Shown: positions 1 through 8,156 of the stretch, piece after piece | How positions within the stretch are numbered: position 1 is the stretch's first letter | Layout: every line of letters begins with the position of its first letter | From: JAAYYM01 sp035271065 | GTDB lineage: Bacteria > Bacillota > Clostridia > Lachnospirales > Lachnospiraceae | Assembly (NCBI GenBank): GCA_035271065.1 | Contig: DATESB010000227.1 | Location: 1 to 14,013 of the forward strand | Direction: 5' to 3' | DNA: 14,013 nt | Notes under the pieces: model-generated | Seen by the model: only the letters and a program-made list of their open reading frames with translations | Told to the model about the DNA's origin: nothing | The model's database searches: none | Made by a program: the position numbers and the translations under genes

Positions 1-53
1 CCAAACCTCGTAAACGCTAAGATAACCACTTGGCTATTAAAGGAGCGTTACCT

Positions 54-1013
54 ATGGAACAAACAGGTCAAATAAAAACAAAGAAACGAATTGTAATCGC
101 ACTCGGTGGCAATGCGCTTGGAAACACGCTTCCGGAACAGATGGCAGCTGTGAAAATCACTTCAAAGTCTATTGTTGACTTAATTGAAGAAGGTCATGAA
201 GTCATTATTTCTCACGGAAACGGTCCGCAGGTCGGTATGATTAACAATGCAATGGCTGCTTTATCCAGAGAAAATCCCGAGCAGCCGAATACACCGCTTT
301 CCGTATGTGTTGCCATGAGTCAGGCATATATCGGATATGATTTGCAGAATGCACTGCGTGAGGAACTACGTAATCGTGGACTTGACAGACCTGTCACCAC
401 CATGATTACGCAAGTACAGGTCGATGAAAATGACCCTGCATTTCAACATCCGAACAAACCAATCGGACACTTTATGAGTCAAAATCAGGCAGAAGAAGCA
501 ACCCGCAAATACGGGCATATCATGGCAGAGGATGCCGGACGTGGCTATCGCCGTATGGTTCCTTCTCCAAAGCCAACTGCTATTGTGGAGATTAACGCAA
601 TCCGCACACTGGTAGATGCCGGTGATGTTGTAATTGCTGCAGGTGGTGGCGGAATTCCAGTCGTACTCCGTGGTAATCATCTGAAAGGTGTCAGTGCTGT
701 CATTGATAAGGATTTTGCAAGCAGCAGACTTGCACAGGATTTGAATGCTGATATGTTGATTGTATTGACTGCGGTTGAACAGGTTGCCATTCATTTTCGA
801 AAACCAAATGAAAAATGGCTTAGTCATCTTTCGGTTGACGAAGCCAAGGAATATATCAAAGAAGGACAGTTTGCTCCCGGTTCTATGCTTCCCAAAGTGG
901 AAGCCGCCATTGAATTTGCCTCCTCAAAGAAAGGGCGCACCGCACTGATTACCTTATTGGAAAAGGCAAAAGACGGTATTGCAGGCAAGACCGGAACGAT
1001 TATTTCTGAATAA
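54..1013 (+). CDS. arcC: Carbamate kinase (319 aa)
   Basis: Cytoplasmic kinase of the amino-acid kinase fold. It interconverts carbamoyl phosphate + ADP with carbamate + ATP, and in catabolic clusters it is the substrate-level phosphorylation step. Visible family motifs are ALGGNA (16-21), HGNGPQVG (54-61), AAGGGGIP (195-202), IDKD (217-220) and GSMLPKVEAA (276-285). The length is normal for the family. I chose the ATG at 54 because AGGAG at 41-45 lies 8 bases upstream. A TTG at 30 is in frame, but it precedes that ribosome site. A possible 3' end of an upstream gene is seen just before (frame ...KPRKR, TAA at 18-20), so this is probably the last gene of a rightward operon. In enterobacterial and clostridial purine clusters the homologue (yqeA type) sits with carbamoyltransferase and hydantoinase genes. 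Its 3' end overlaps the convergent histidine kinase gene by 14 bp. Function is confident; the purine role is inferred from context. Confidence 0.95.
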   Translation: MEQTGQIKTKKRIVIALGGNALGNTLPEQMAAVKITSKSIVDLIEEGHEVIISHGNGPQVGMINNAMAALSRENPEQPNTPLSVCVAMSQAYIGYDLQNALREELRNRGLDRPVTTMITQVQVDENDPAFQHPNKPIGHFMSQNQAEEATRKYGHIMAEDAGRGYRRMVPSPKPTAIVEINAIRTLVDAGDVVIAAGGGGIPVVLRGNHLKGVSAVIDKDFASSRLAQDLNADMLIVLTAVEQVAIHFRKPNEKWLSHLSVDEAKEYIKEGQFAPGSMLPKVEAAIEFASSKKGRTALITLLEKAKDGIAGKTGTIISE

Positions 1014-2598
1014 CAAACTCGGGTGGAAGATATTTTTTGATGATATCTTCCATCTTTTTGCTATCAATCGGTTTTGAAAGAAAGTCATCAAAACCAAGTT
1101 CTATGTAATAATCTTTTGCATCATTGACCGCGTTTGCCGTCAACACGATGATTGGCGTGTCTGCACATTTATTTTCCACTGTCTTAATCTGATTTAACGT
1201 CTCAATTCCATCCATACCCGGCATTCTGTGATCAAGGAAAATTATATCATAATGCTCCTCTTTGACTCGTTTCAAGCACTCTTCGCCACTCAATACAGAT
1301 GTCATTTGCGCATAATGAATCGGACTCATCAATGCTTCTGCAACCATCAGATTTGTTTTAGAGTCATCCACTAATAATATCTTTGCGTCCGGTGCCGTAA
1401 AATCATTCTCTGCATTATGCCGTTTTTCATTTTCCGGCTCGTCATCTGTCGGCAGTTCCATGGGGTGGTAAGTTTTCTGTGGCAAGATAACCGTAAATAC
1501 AGATCCCTGTCCGTAAACACTGAATACCTTCAATTCACCATCCATCAGTTTAACCAGTTGCTTTGTAATATTCAGTCCAAGTCCAATTCCTTCGATTGTA
1601 CTTGTGTGCTCCTTATCTACCCTCTCAAAGCTGGTAAACAGGCGCGGAATGTCCTCTTCCTTAATGCCGATGCCACTGTCTTCCACCGAAACAATCAACG
1701 TTGTATTTGTTTCTGACGGTTTACAAACCGCACGTAATGTTACATGACCCTCACTTGTATATTTGATTGCATTATCCAAAATATTGATAATAACCTGTTG
1801 TATACGTACTGCATCTCCCATCAAATAATGTGGCATATTCTCATCAATATCCGTATTAAATTGCAATCCTTTGCGCTCTGCACGTTCCTTGAATATATTC
1901 ATCAAATTGCCCAGCAGTACTCTGACATCATAAGAAGTTGGCACTATCTCCAATTTTCCGGCTTCTATTTTTGAGAAATCCAAGACACCATTTACAATTG
2001 CTAACAGTGACTGTGCGGAGCTTTGAATACTCTCGGAATACTCTGTTAATTTTGGATCCTTGAAATCCCTTAAAATAACCTCATTCATTCCCTGAATAAC
2101 ATTGATGGGCGTTCTGATTTCATGTGACATATTGGCAAGGAACAAACTCTTTGCCATATTGGCGCGATCAGCCTGATCCTTTAGTTCACACATACGCTCA
2201 AATTGCTGTTTACTTTCTGTAACATCAAACAGCACCGCCACATAACCGCCAATCTCTTCGCCGCTTTTTACTTCATTTACGTGTACGTTATAATAGTGAT
2301 TGTTAATTTCAATCTGCTTTTCATCACTGCCTTCAAACACCTGAGTGATAACCTCCGCCGGTACCACCGCACCATTGACCATGTTCTGCAGTGAGGGAAA
2401 CAATTCCTTGGCGCCTTCATTTGCCTCCATAAAGGTATGGGCAGCACCTACAATAATAATTGCATCTTCCATGTTCGACAAAATGCCTTCATGTGCAACG
2501 CCTACTACATCAAATATCTTCTGCTTCTTGACCGCATATGCAAACACAACAATTCCACATGCAACTCCAAACGGTGCCATGTCATATCCACTGTCCAT
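1000..2598 (-). CDS. Hybrid histidine kinase, C-terminal fragment (PAS-HisKA-HATPase-REC)
   Basis: Downstream part of a hybrid sensor histidine kinase separated from its membrane domain by a frameshift. As read from the first ATG (532 aa), residues 1-25 are the last membrane helix and 39-130 a PAS-like domain. The HisKA H-box NMSHEIRTP carries phospho-acceptor His159. The HATPase has its N-box around Asn272/Asn276, G1 motif DSGIG (307-311) and G2 motif GIGLGL (337-342). The C-terminal receiver domain (406-530) shows acidic pair Asp411/Asp412, phospho-acceptor Asp456, Thr487 and Lys509, so all catalytic residues are present. The ATG at 2598 is preceded by GGAG only 2 bases away and lies inside a membrane helix, so it is unlikely to be a natural start. 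The frame is open up to a TAG at 2659-2661. There is no output domain or HPt domain. As the last gene of the xdh operon it may sense purines, redox state or electron acceptors; the ligand is unknown. The 3' end overlaps arcC by 14 bp. Confidence 0.85.
   Translation of the reverse strand: MDSGYDMAPFGVACGIVVFAYAVKKQKIFDVVGVAHEGILSNMEDAIIIVGAAHTFMEANEGAKELFPSLQNMVNGAVVPAEVITQVFEGSDEKQIEINNHYYNVHVNEVKSGEEIGGYVAVLFDVTESKQQFERMCELKDQADRANMAKSLFLANMSHEIRTPINVIQGMNEVILRDFKDPKLTEYSESIQSSAQSLLAIVNGVLDFSKIEAGKLEIVPTSYDVRVLLGNLMNIFKERAERKGLQFNTDIDENMPHYLMGDAVRIQQVIINILDNAIKYTSEGHVTLRAVCKPSETNTTLIVSVEDSGIGIKEEDIPRLFTSFERVDKEHTSTIEGIGLGLNITKQLVKLMDGELKVFSVYGQGSVFTVILPQKTYHPMELPTDDEPENEKRHNAENDFTAPDAKILLVDDSKTNLMVAEALMSPIHYAQMTSVLSGEECLKRVKEEHYDIIFLDHRMPGMDGIETLNQIKTVENKCADTPIIVLTANAVNDAKDYYIELGFDDFLSKPIDSKKMEDIIKKYLPPEFVIQK
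1024..1059 (+). terminator. Rho-independent terminator of carbamate kinase
   Basis: A perfect 10-bp stem (TGGAAGATAT at 1024-1033 pairs with ATATCTTCCA at 1043-1052) encloses a 9-base loop. It is followed on the + strand by TCTTTTT (1053-1059). It begins 11 bases after the arcC stop. On the minus strand no T-run follows the stem, so it should work for rightward transcription only. It lies wholly inside the last codons of the convergent kinase gene (receiver-domain C-terminus). Confidence 0.7.
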
Positions 2599-3188
2599 TG
2601 CTCCAAAAAAGCCCAGTAAATGAATGCTGAGGGGAAGTCCTGCATTATCGTCAGTAATCTAAAATTTGCCTTTCGGTTCTGCTCAACTGCTCTGCGCGTT
2701 GCCCAAACAGAAATAATGCAGTTGGAAACCAACGCAGCATACATGGTTCCGGCAAAGAAAATGTAAAGAGGTCCTTTATGCAAAATGGCATGTGGCATCA
2801 ATCCGGTTTCCACAAACTCTACGCTTGCATAATACAAGGGGTTTGATTGGTATGTGACAACTGAGACCAAAACAATACAGCAAAGTAAAAACCATGTAAC
2901 CCAGAAAAATTTGGGCATCTTTACCTCACTATATGTGAAAATGAACAACGTCAACATGAGTGCCACAAACGAGCCTCCGATATACTCTATTTTGATAGCA
3001 GTCATTGCCTCTTCAAGATTTTTAGCTGTCATCTCAAAAAGGTATCCAAAATTCTGCATAAGGCCACAAATAACTGTAACCAGCATGAGCTTTGTCAACT
3101 TAGTCTCTCGCTGGAAAAACAGTAAAAGCGTACACATCATACATACAATTACTGCTATGATTTGCACAATCAGCAGAACATTATACAT
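2505..3188 (-). CDS. Hybrid histidine kinase, N-terminal 7TM sensor fragment (frameshifted)
   Basis: Membrane sensor half of the same kinase. It resembles the 7TM input module found at the N-terminus of many clostridial histidine kinases. Hydrophobic segments are visible at about residues 3-25, 32-52, 68-87, 94-112, 141-163 and 175-195. The loop NPLYYASVEF and the following HKGPLYIFF segment are typical of that module. After about residue 180-195 the frame departs, and the last ~35 residues (rich in Trp, His and Arg) are out-of-frame sequence, not protein of this family. The start is ATG 3186-3188 with GGAGG 6 bases upstream. It overlaps the xdhC stop by 8 bp, so translation is coupled to xdhC and the gene belongs to the xdh operon. 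The intact protein would run from 3188 to 1000, about 730 residues. Taken literally, the window encodes a membrane stub without a kinase. Confidence 0.85.
   Translation of the reverse strand: MYNVLLIVQIIAVIVCMMCTLLLFFQRETKLTKLMLVTVICGLMQNFGYLFEMTAKNLEEAMTAIKIEYIGGSFVALMLTLFIFTYSEVKMPKFFWVTWFLLCCIVLVSVVTYQSNPLYYASVEFVETGLMPHAILHKGPLYIFFAGTMYAALVSNCIISVWATRRAVEQNRKANFRLLTIMQDFPSAFIYWAFLEQWTVDMTWHRLELHVELLCLHMRSRSRRYLM
2604..2658 (-). other. Frameshift zone in the hybrid histidine kinase gene
   Basis: The membrane-domain frame and the kinase frame are both open only between about 2604 and 2658, so one base must be gained or lost here to join them. Two positions are plausible. One is the run of six A (2605-2610; six T on the coding strand): a seventh T would give ...YWAFFGAMDSGYD. 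The other is near 2647-2651, where one extra base would give ...FRLLT followed by DNAGLPLSIHLLGFFGAMD. The homopolymer is the mechanistically easier site. This could be a true mutation, phase variation or a sequencing error. Confidence 0.8.
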
Positions 3189-3654
3189 AGGTTTCCTCCA
3201 TGATTCTTTCTAATGCATTCAGTATATTTTCATAACCGGTGCATCTGCACAGATGCCCGGAAATTAGCTTACGCAATTCGTCTCTGTTGTATCGTTTACC
3301 GGTTCCGACGATTTCCACTGCTGTCATAATCAATCCCGGCGTACAGAAGCCACACTGAACTGCTGCTTCCTCTACAAACGCCTTCTGAATGGAACTTAGT
3401 TCGCCATTTGGTCCAAGCAGTCCCTCTACGGTCAAAATATGTTTTCCCTCTGCCCATGATGCCAAATAGATACAGGAATCAACTGCTTCTCCGTCTACAA
3501 GCACGGTACATGCACCACATTCACCTACTTCGCAGCCTTTTTTGACGCTTGTCAGGGATAACTTATTGCGAAGCATATCTAAAAGTGACTCTCTTTCATC
3601 AATATCAACTTCTTCTTCGCTACCATTCACAATCAGTTTTATATACTTACGCAT
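3181..3654 (-). CDS. xdhC: Xanthine dehydrogenase, [2Fe-2S] subunit XdhC (157 aa)
   Basis: Small iron-sulfur subunit of a three-subunit molybdenum hydroxylase. It passes electrons from the molybdenum centre (XdhA) to FAD (XdhB). The N-terminal ferredoxin-like domain binds one cluster through Cys41, Cys46, Cys49 and Cys61 (CEVGECGAC). The helical C-terminal domain binds the second through Cys101, Cys104, Cys136 and Cys138 (QCGFC and CRC). All eight ligands are present. I chose ATG 3652-3654 (MRKYIKL...) because GGAGG (3663-3667) lies 8 bases upstream. An in-frame ATG at 3672 precedes that ribosome site. The resulting 157 residues match the ~159 of the E. coli XdhC as I recall it. The start overlaps the xdhB stop by 8 bp, and the stop overlaps the kinase start by 8 bp, so the three genes should be translationally coupled. 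Confidence 0.95.
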   Translation of the reverse strand: MRKYIKLIVNGSEEEVDIDERESLLDMLRNKLSLTSVKKGCEVGECGACTVLVDGEAVDSCIYLASWAEGKHILTVEGLLGPNGELSSIQKAFVEEAAVQCGFCTPGLIMTAVEIVGTGKRYNRDELRKLISGHLCRCTGYENILNALERIMEETYV

Positions 3655-4534
3655 CTGCTTTACCTCCCGCATAAACGATTGCCTGCCGCAAAGTTCTCTC
3701 TGCCAGTTCTTCTACCAGTTGCAATCTGAATTCCTTGCTGGCACGCCAACTTGTCCGAGGATTGACTTCCTCCAATACACCCTCTCGTACCGCTTGGAAT
3801 AATTCCTTGCTGATTGGCATTCCCTTGACTTTTTCTTCTGTTACAGGGCATCTGATAGGAGTTGGTGCTGCAACACCGTAGCCAATACGCATATCCTCGA
3901 TTATCTGCTTATCATCACTTAATTTCACCAAAACCGCACAGCCAAGTGTTGCAATTTCCATGGCATTTCGCTTGCCGTATTTGATATAATGTCCACCAAA
4001 GCCTTCGTAATCTTCCTTTGCAATTCTCACCGACACAGCCACTTCATCATGCGCCCGCACCGTCTTTCCCGGTCCTGTGTAAAATTCTCTGATTGGCACA
4101 AGTCTGGTTCCATTTGCACCTCTCAGTTCTATCACTGCATTCAAAACCATAAGCGAAGATGCGCTGTCTGCACTGGTGACACCGTTGCAGAAATTGCCGC
4201 CAATGGTCCCTACATTACGCAGTTGCGGTCCGCCCGCCTGGTCCACGGCATGCCCCAATATCGGGATATATGTTTCAATGATATCGTTATAAGTAATATG
4301 TGAAAATGTTGTAGCCGCACCGATCACAATTGTACCGTCTGCTTCCATATGTACACCTATCAGTTCCAAAATTCCGTGAATACTGATTAATGAAGCACCT
4401 GCAAGTCGTCCCTCTCTTATCTGCACCAACACATCACTTCCGCCGGAAATAATGATTGCTTGTTCGTCTTCTGACAGCGCACGAATTGCATCATCTACAT
4501 CTTTTGCCTGATAGAAATTGTCTATATCATACAT
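3647..4534 (-). CDS. xdhB: Xanthine dehydrogenase, FAD-binding subunit XdhB (295 aa)
   Basis: FAD-carrying subunit of the XdhABC complex. It takes electrons from the two [2Fe-2S] clusters and delivers them to NAD+ or another acceptor. It belongs to the CO-dehydrogenase/xanthine-dehydrogenase FAD-binding family. The two FAD-binding stretches are visible: SGGSDVLVQIR (30-40), and LRNVGTIGGN (105-114) followed by the ADSASSLMVLNA segment (122-133). The C-terminal third is the usual CO_deh_flav_C region. The length is as expected (E. coli XdhB is ~292). The start ATG 4532-4534 has GGGAGG 8 bases upstream and overlaps the xdhA stop by 8 bp. It is the only FAD subunit in the window, so it may also serve the fused selenium-type enzyme encoded further upstream; that is speculation. 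Confidence 0.94.
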   Translation of the reverse strand: MYDIDNFYQAKDVDDAIRALSEDEQAIIISGGSDVLVQIREGRLAGASLISIHGILELIGVHMEADGTIVIGAATTFSHITYNDIIETYIPILGHAVDQAGGPQLRNVGTIGGNFCNGVTSADSASSLMVLNAVIELRGANGTRLVPIREFYTGPGKTVRAHDEVAVSVRIAKEDYEGFGGHYIKYGKRNAMEIATLGCAVLVKLSDDKQIIEDMRIGYGVAAPTPIRCPVTEEKVKGMPISKELFQAVREGVLEEVNPRTSWRASKEFRLQLVEELAERTLRQAIVYAGGKADA

Positions 4535-6836
4535 CGCGTCTGCCTCCCTTGATGAGTCCTGCTTGGATAAAATGCTCCACCAGTTTCTGTGGCTCTAAAG
4601 GCAATGAATCAACTGCCACTCCCGTTGCGTGAAGCAGGGCATTTCTAAGTGCCGGTGCAGTCGGTATTGCAGGTGGTTCGCCGAGTGCTTTATTTCCAAA
4701 TGGCCCGCTCGGGTCTTCCAGTTGAACAAATTCCACATGCAAATCCGGTGTATCCATGGATGTCGGCAATTTATAATCCAACAAATTATCATTAAGCGGT
4801 TTTCCTTTTTCATTGTACAATAACTGCTCAGAGAGTCCATAACCCAAGCCCATACTCATACCACCGTGTATCTGCGCTTCTGCAAGTTTAGGATTAATCA
4901 ATACTCCGCTGTCATGTACCTGTATGATATTCAGCACTTCCATCTTGCCAAGCGGAATATCAACCTCTATTTCTGCAAAACATGCACCTGAAGAAAATGT
5001 GTTTTCCTTGCAGTGACTGGTTGCTTCTGCTGTAATATGTACGGATTTATCAAGGCTGTAGAACGCTTCCGTTGCCAAATCAACCATTGACAACAGTTGC
5101 TCTTTAGAAGTTTTGTCAATAATAAAGTTATCCGAAACATCCATGGTGTCCGGCTCTCTCTTTAATTTATATGCCGCATATTCCAGAATGCGTTCTTTCA
5201 GTATTTTACCTGTTTTCACAATTGCCTTACCGCTGACATACGTTTGTCTGGAAGCATATGCCCCTGTATCAAACGGAGAAGTATCTGTATCTTGTGTTGA
5301 TTGAATATAAATCTTATCCTCGGAAATTCCGGTCACTTGTGCCGCCATTTGACTAAAAACTGTATCGGCGCCCTGTCCGATTTCCGTTGCACCCATCTGT
5401 AACTGCATGGAACCATCTTGGTTCAGCACCATACGGCAAGATGCTGTCTCTAAAGAAATCGGATACACACCGGTCTTATAACAGAAAATTGCCATACCGA
5501 CTCCACGGCAAATAGGACCTGTCTGGTTCTGATAGAGTTTCCTCTTCTCATCCCATTTTATGTATTCTTTTCCTTTTTCCATGCATTGCAACAAGCCATA
5601 AGATTGAAACTTGATGTGCGTGTGTGGATCTTCATATCCCTCTTTCATACAGTTCTTCACACGGAACTGATAGGGATCCATTCCGATTGCATATGCCAAA
5701 TCATCCGCCAAAGCTTCTGCTGCAAATGCACCCTGCGGTATCCCGTAGCCACGCATGGCACCGCCGGTTGAAATATTGGTATAAACAGTATAGGCATCTT
5801 CTTTGAGTGCCTTTTCATCGTGATAAATCTGCTTGAATTCATTGATGGCATTTGCCACAATTGCATGACCGTGTGATGCATAGCCACCTTGATTGGAATA
5901 AGCCTCTACTTTTCTTGCAACCAAGGTACCATCTGCCCTCACTGCAGCCTGAACCTTGAATTCTATGGCATGACGCACTCTTGTACAGGCAAGCGTCTCT
6001 TCTCTGGTCAATTCTATCTTAACTGCTCTGCCGCCAACTTGTGTACAAAGAAATGCAGTGAGCGGCTCATACAGCACATCCTGCTTATTACCGAATCCGC
6101 CTCCGATATAAGGCTTAATCACGCGTACCTGTCCCCACGGAATGCCAAGAGCCTGACCAACAACACGCCGCACAATATGCGGAATTTGTGTTGAAGTCAC
6201 AACCACAATTCTACCCTTTTCTATGTATGCAAAAGAGACCGGAACCTCTATATGGCAATGCTGCACGGTTGCGGTCTGATATGTTTTATCCACGATATAC
6301 AACCCGTCTTCCTGACAGGCTTCTTCAAAATCTTCTTCCCCCAATTGAAATCCGGAATGTACCAAAACATTATCCGGCTTTTCTGTATGTACTGCTGTTG
6401 CACCCTCGGTCATGGCGGCTTCTGTTGTTACAAGTGGTTCATACTCGTCATACTCGACTTTCACCAATCTTGCCGCCTTAACTGCTGCTATTTCATTTTC
6501 TGCAATAACTGCTGCTATATCATCACCATAAGTGCGCACCCTTGTCGTAAGCAGTCTTCTGTCTGAGATATCCTGATGTGCTTCTTCCACCGACCAAGGA
6601 TGTCCCGGTGTTGGAAATTGAATGTCCGGTGCATCGAAACAAGTCACAATTTTAACTACACCCGGTACTTTGAGAGCTTCCGATAAATCAAAACTCTTTA
6701 CCACACCGTTTGCTATGGTACTTCTGACCACCTTTGCAATCAACAGATTTTTGGGTTCTAAATCTGCTGTATACTTGGCTTTGCCGGTCACTTTCTCATA
6801 TGCATCTACACGTTTGATGCTGTCTCCTACTGCCAT
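4527..6836 (-). CDS. xdhA: Xanthine dehydrogenase, molybdopterin-binding subunit XdhA (769 aa)
   Basis: Catalytic large subunit of a molybdenum hydroxylase, colinear with E. coli XdhA. The N-terminal aldehyde oxidase/xanthine dehydrogenase a/b hammerhead domain covers about residues 14-130; the rest binds the molybdopterin cofactor. Key motifs are GGGFGNKQ (245-252), MRGYGIPQ (361-368), ATEIGQGAD (483-491) and LGEPPAIP (718-725). Glu720 is the equivalent of the catalytic base. At the position where mammalian xanthine oxidase has the substrate-contacting Glu (GGKE), this protein has Gln252. From memory E. coli XdhA also has GNKQ there, so this seems a subfamily trait. Substrate may be xanthine, hypoxanthine or another purine. 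The start ATG 6834-6836 has GGAGG 8 bases upstream. A single base separates it from the guaD stop. Confidence 0.95.
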   Translation of the reverse strand: MAVGDSIKRVDAYEKVTGKAKYTADLEPKNLLIAKVVRSTIANGVVKSFDLSEALKVPGVVKIVTCFDAPDIQFPTPGHPWSVEEAHQDISDRRLLTTRVRTYGDDIAAVIAENEIAAVKAARLVKVEYDEYEPLVTTEAAMTEGATAVHTEKPDNVLVHSGFQLGEEDFEEACQEDGLYIVDKTYQTATVQHCHIEVPVSFAYIEKGRIVVVTSTQIPHIVRRVVGQALGIPWGQVRVIKPYIGGGFGNKQDVLYEPLTAFLCTQVGGRAVKIELTREETLACTRVRHAIEFKVQAAVRADGTLVARKVEAYSNQGGYASHGHAIVANAINEFKQIYHDEKALKEDAYTVYTNISTGGAMRGYGIPQGAFAAEALADDLAYAIGMDPYQFRVKNCMKEGYEDPHTHIKFQSYGLLQCMEKGKEYIKWDEKRKLYQNQTGPICRGVGMAIFCYKTGVYPISLETASCRMVLNQDGSMQLQMGATEIGQGADTVFSQMAAQVTGISEDKIYIQSTQDTDTSPFDTGAYASRQTYVSGKAIVKTGKILKERILEYAAYKLKREPDTMDVSDNFIIDKTSKEQLLSMVDLATEAFYSLDKSVHITAEATSHCKENTFSSGACFAEIEVDIPLGKMEVLNIIQVHDSGVLINPKLAEAQIHGGMSMGLGYGLSEQLLYNEKGKPLNDNLLDYKLPTSMDTPDLHVEFVQLEDPSGPFGNKALGEPPAIPTAPALRNALLHATGVAVDSLPLEPQKLVEHFIQAGLIKGGRRDV

Positions 6837-6837
6837 A

Positions 6838-8121
6838 TTATGCGCCTCCGGTCTTGTTTCCCTTTACGTACTTCCCGTCTATATGACATTGCTCAGACAT
6901 ATATATCACTCTCTCCAAGCGCTGCTTGATTGTTATTTCATTCGGCGATTTCAGCTTTTGATCATCTATGACAATGGCATCGAACTCATATCCATTCTCA
7001 AAACTGCCTACCTTACCAAAAAATGCACCGCCACCCTTTGTTCCCATATAAAAAGCTTCTTCCATCGTAAGCGGTTTTAACGTATCATCCATTAGTCTCC
7101 ATCTCAGTTTCGATACCTGAATGGAATCCGCCATAGCCCGAAAGATACTGTCAGAATAACCACCTGCCACATCTGTTCCCAGACCAACCTTCATTCCTTT
7201 CGATAAATATCTTCGAATTGGTGCTATTCCGGATGCCAGATTAATATTACTCAACGGACAATGTGCCACAAATACATCGTTATCAAGCATTAACTGCTCT
7301 TCTTCCTCTGTCAAATAAACACAATGTGCCATGATAGCAGGATAGTTGCCGCCAAACATCTGTGTCTGAAGATAAGCATCTGCATAACCGGCTGCCTGCG
7401 GGCATAATTCCTTCACCCACTCTATTTCACTCTTATTCTCAGATAAATGTGACTGTATCGGTAAATCATATTCTTTTCTGATTTGAGATAATGCTTCCAT
7501 TAGTTCATCCGTACAAGACGGAATAAAGCGTGGTGTTATAATTGGTTTTGTATTCTGATACCGGCCTTTTATGTCCTCAAGCCACTGTACTGTATCTTGT
7601 GCTGATGCTGCAGCACTTTCTTCACATAAATCCTTTGGAGCATTACGGTCCATATTAACCTTGCCGACCATGGTTCGAAGACCTGTTTTCTCCATTAAAT
7701 CCATTAACAGCTCGGTTGATTCTCTGTGCAATGTGGCAAAAATACACGCTCTTGTTGTTGCTCCCTGCTTCATCGCATCCGCAAACAATCGATACGCTTT
7801 TTCAGCATATGCAAGGTCTGCATATTTTGCTTCCTCCAAAAATGTAACCGTATTTAACCACTCCAGCAGTTCCATATCCATTGCAAGACCGCGGTAAGCA
7901 TATTGTGGCGCATGCAAATGCAAATCTACTAATCCAGGAACAATCAGTTTATTTCCATAATCAGTGATTGGCAATTGGGCATATTCGGCGGGCAGCTCAG
8001 AAAATGCACCTTGAGACACTCCGTCTATACATACAAGATATCCGTCTGCCATTGTATTCAGTTGCATTGTGTTCTCGCTATAACAGATATTGCCCTTCAA
8101 GACAAATGAATCTTTCTTCAT
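6838..8121 (-). CDS. guaD: Guanine deaminase (427 aa)
   Basis: Cytoplasmic zinc amidohydrolase that converts guanine to xanthine and ammonia, feeding the xanthine dehydrogenase encoded immediately downstream. The amidohydrolase metal site is complete: His68 and His70 (DLHLH), His225 (SHLSE) and Asp317 (GTDVAGG), with catalytic Glu228 and His266. Guanine-deaminase-specific stretches include LLEWLNTVTF (85-94), NMDRNAPKDLC (156-166) and ITPRFIPS (195-202). These favour GuaD over the related SsnA, chlorohydrolase and cytosine deaminase families. The length suits the family (E. coli GuaD is ~439). The start ATG has GGAG 6 bases upstream. There are 35 bases to the preceding HDOD gene and one base to xdhA, so it should be transcribed with both. 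SsnA remains the alternative name given the cluster type, but the motif match to GuaD is better. Confidence 0.92.
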   Translation of the reverse strand: MKKDSFVLKGNICYSENTMQLNTMADGYLVCIDGVSQGAFSELPAEYAQLPITDYGNKLIVPGLVDLHLHAPQYAYRGLAMDMELLEWLNTVTFLEEAKYADLAYAEKAYRLFADAMKQGATTRACIFATLHRESTELLMDLMEKTGLRTMVGKVNMDRNAPKDLCEESAAASAQDTVQWLEDIKGRYQNTKPIITPRFIPSCTDELMEALSQIRKEYDLPIQSHLSENKSEIEWVKELCPQAAGYADAYLQTQMFGGNYPAIMAHCVYLTEEEEQLMLDNDVFVAHCPLSNINLASGIAPIRRYLSKGMKVGLGTDVAGGYSDSIFRAMADSIQVSKLRWRLMDDTLKPLTMEEAFYMGTKGGGAFFGKVGSFENGYEFDAIVIDDQKLKSPNEITIKQRLERVIYMSEQCHIDGKYVKGNKTGGA

Positions 8122-8156
8122 TCAATACTCCATTCTATGCCTTTTGTCAGTCACTC

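Noticed and set aside
30..32. TTG as the carbamate kinase start
   Set aside because: The AGGAG site lies downstream of it and is correctly spaced to the ATG at 54.
366..827. 153-codon minus-strand open frame inside arcC
   Set aside because: Antisense shadow of a well-supported gene, rich in Cys, Trp and His, with no recognisable domain.
2596..2598. ATG as an independent start for a soluble kinase
   Set aside because: GGAG is only 2 bases upstream, the ATG lies inside a membrane helix, and the frame is open further upstream. It is better explained as an internal Met of the frameshifted kinase.
2604..2658. Programmed ribosomal frameshift joining the two kinase halves
   Set aside because: The T6 tract is within reach of the junction, but I see no convincing slippery heptamer with a stimulatory stem or ribosome-like site, and this kinase family is not known to use frameshifting.
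3670..3672. Earlier ATG as the xdhC start
   Set aside because: It precedes the GGAGG at 3663-3667, which is spaced correctly for the ATG at 3652-3654.
6622..7080. 152-codon + strand open frame across the guaD/xdhA junction
   Set aside because: Antisense to two conserved genes, with no ribosome site or family resemblance.
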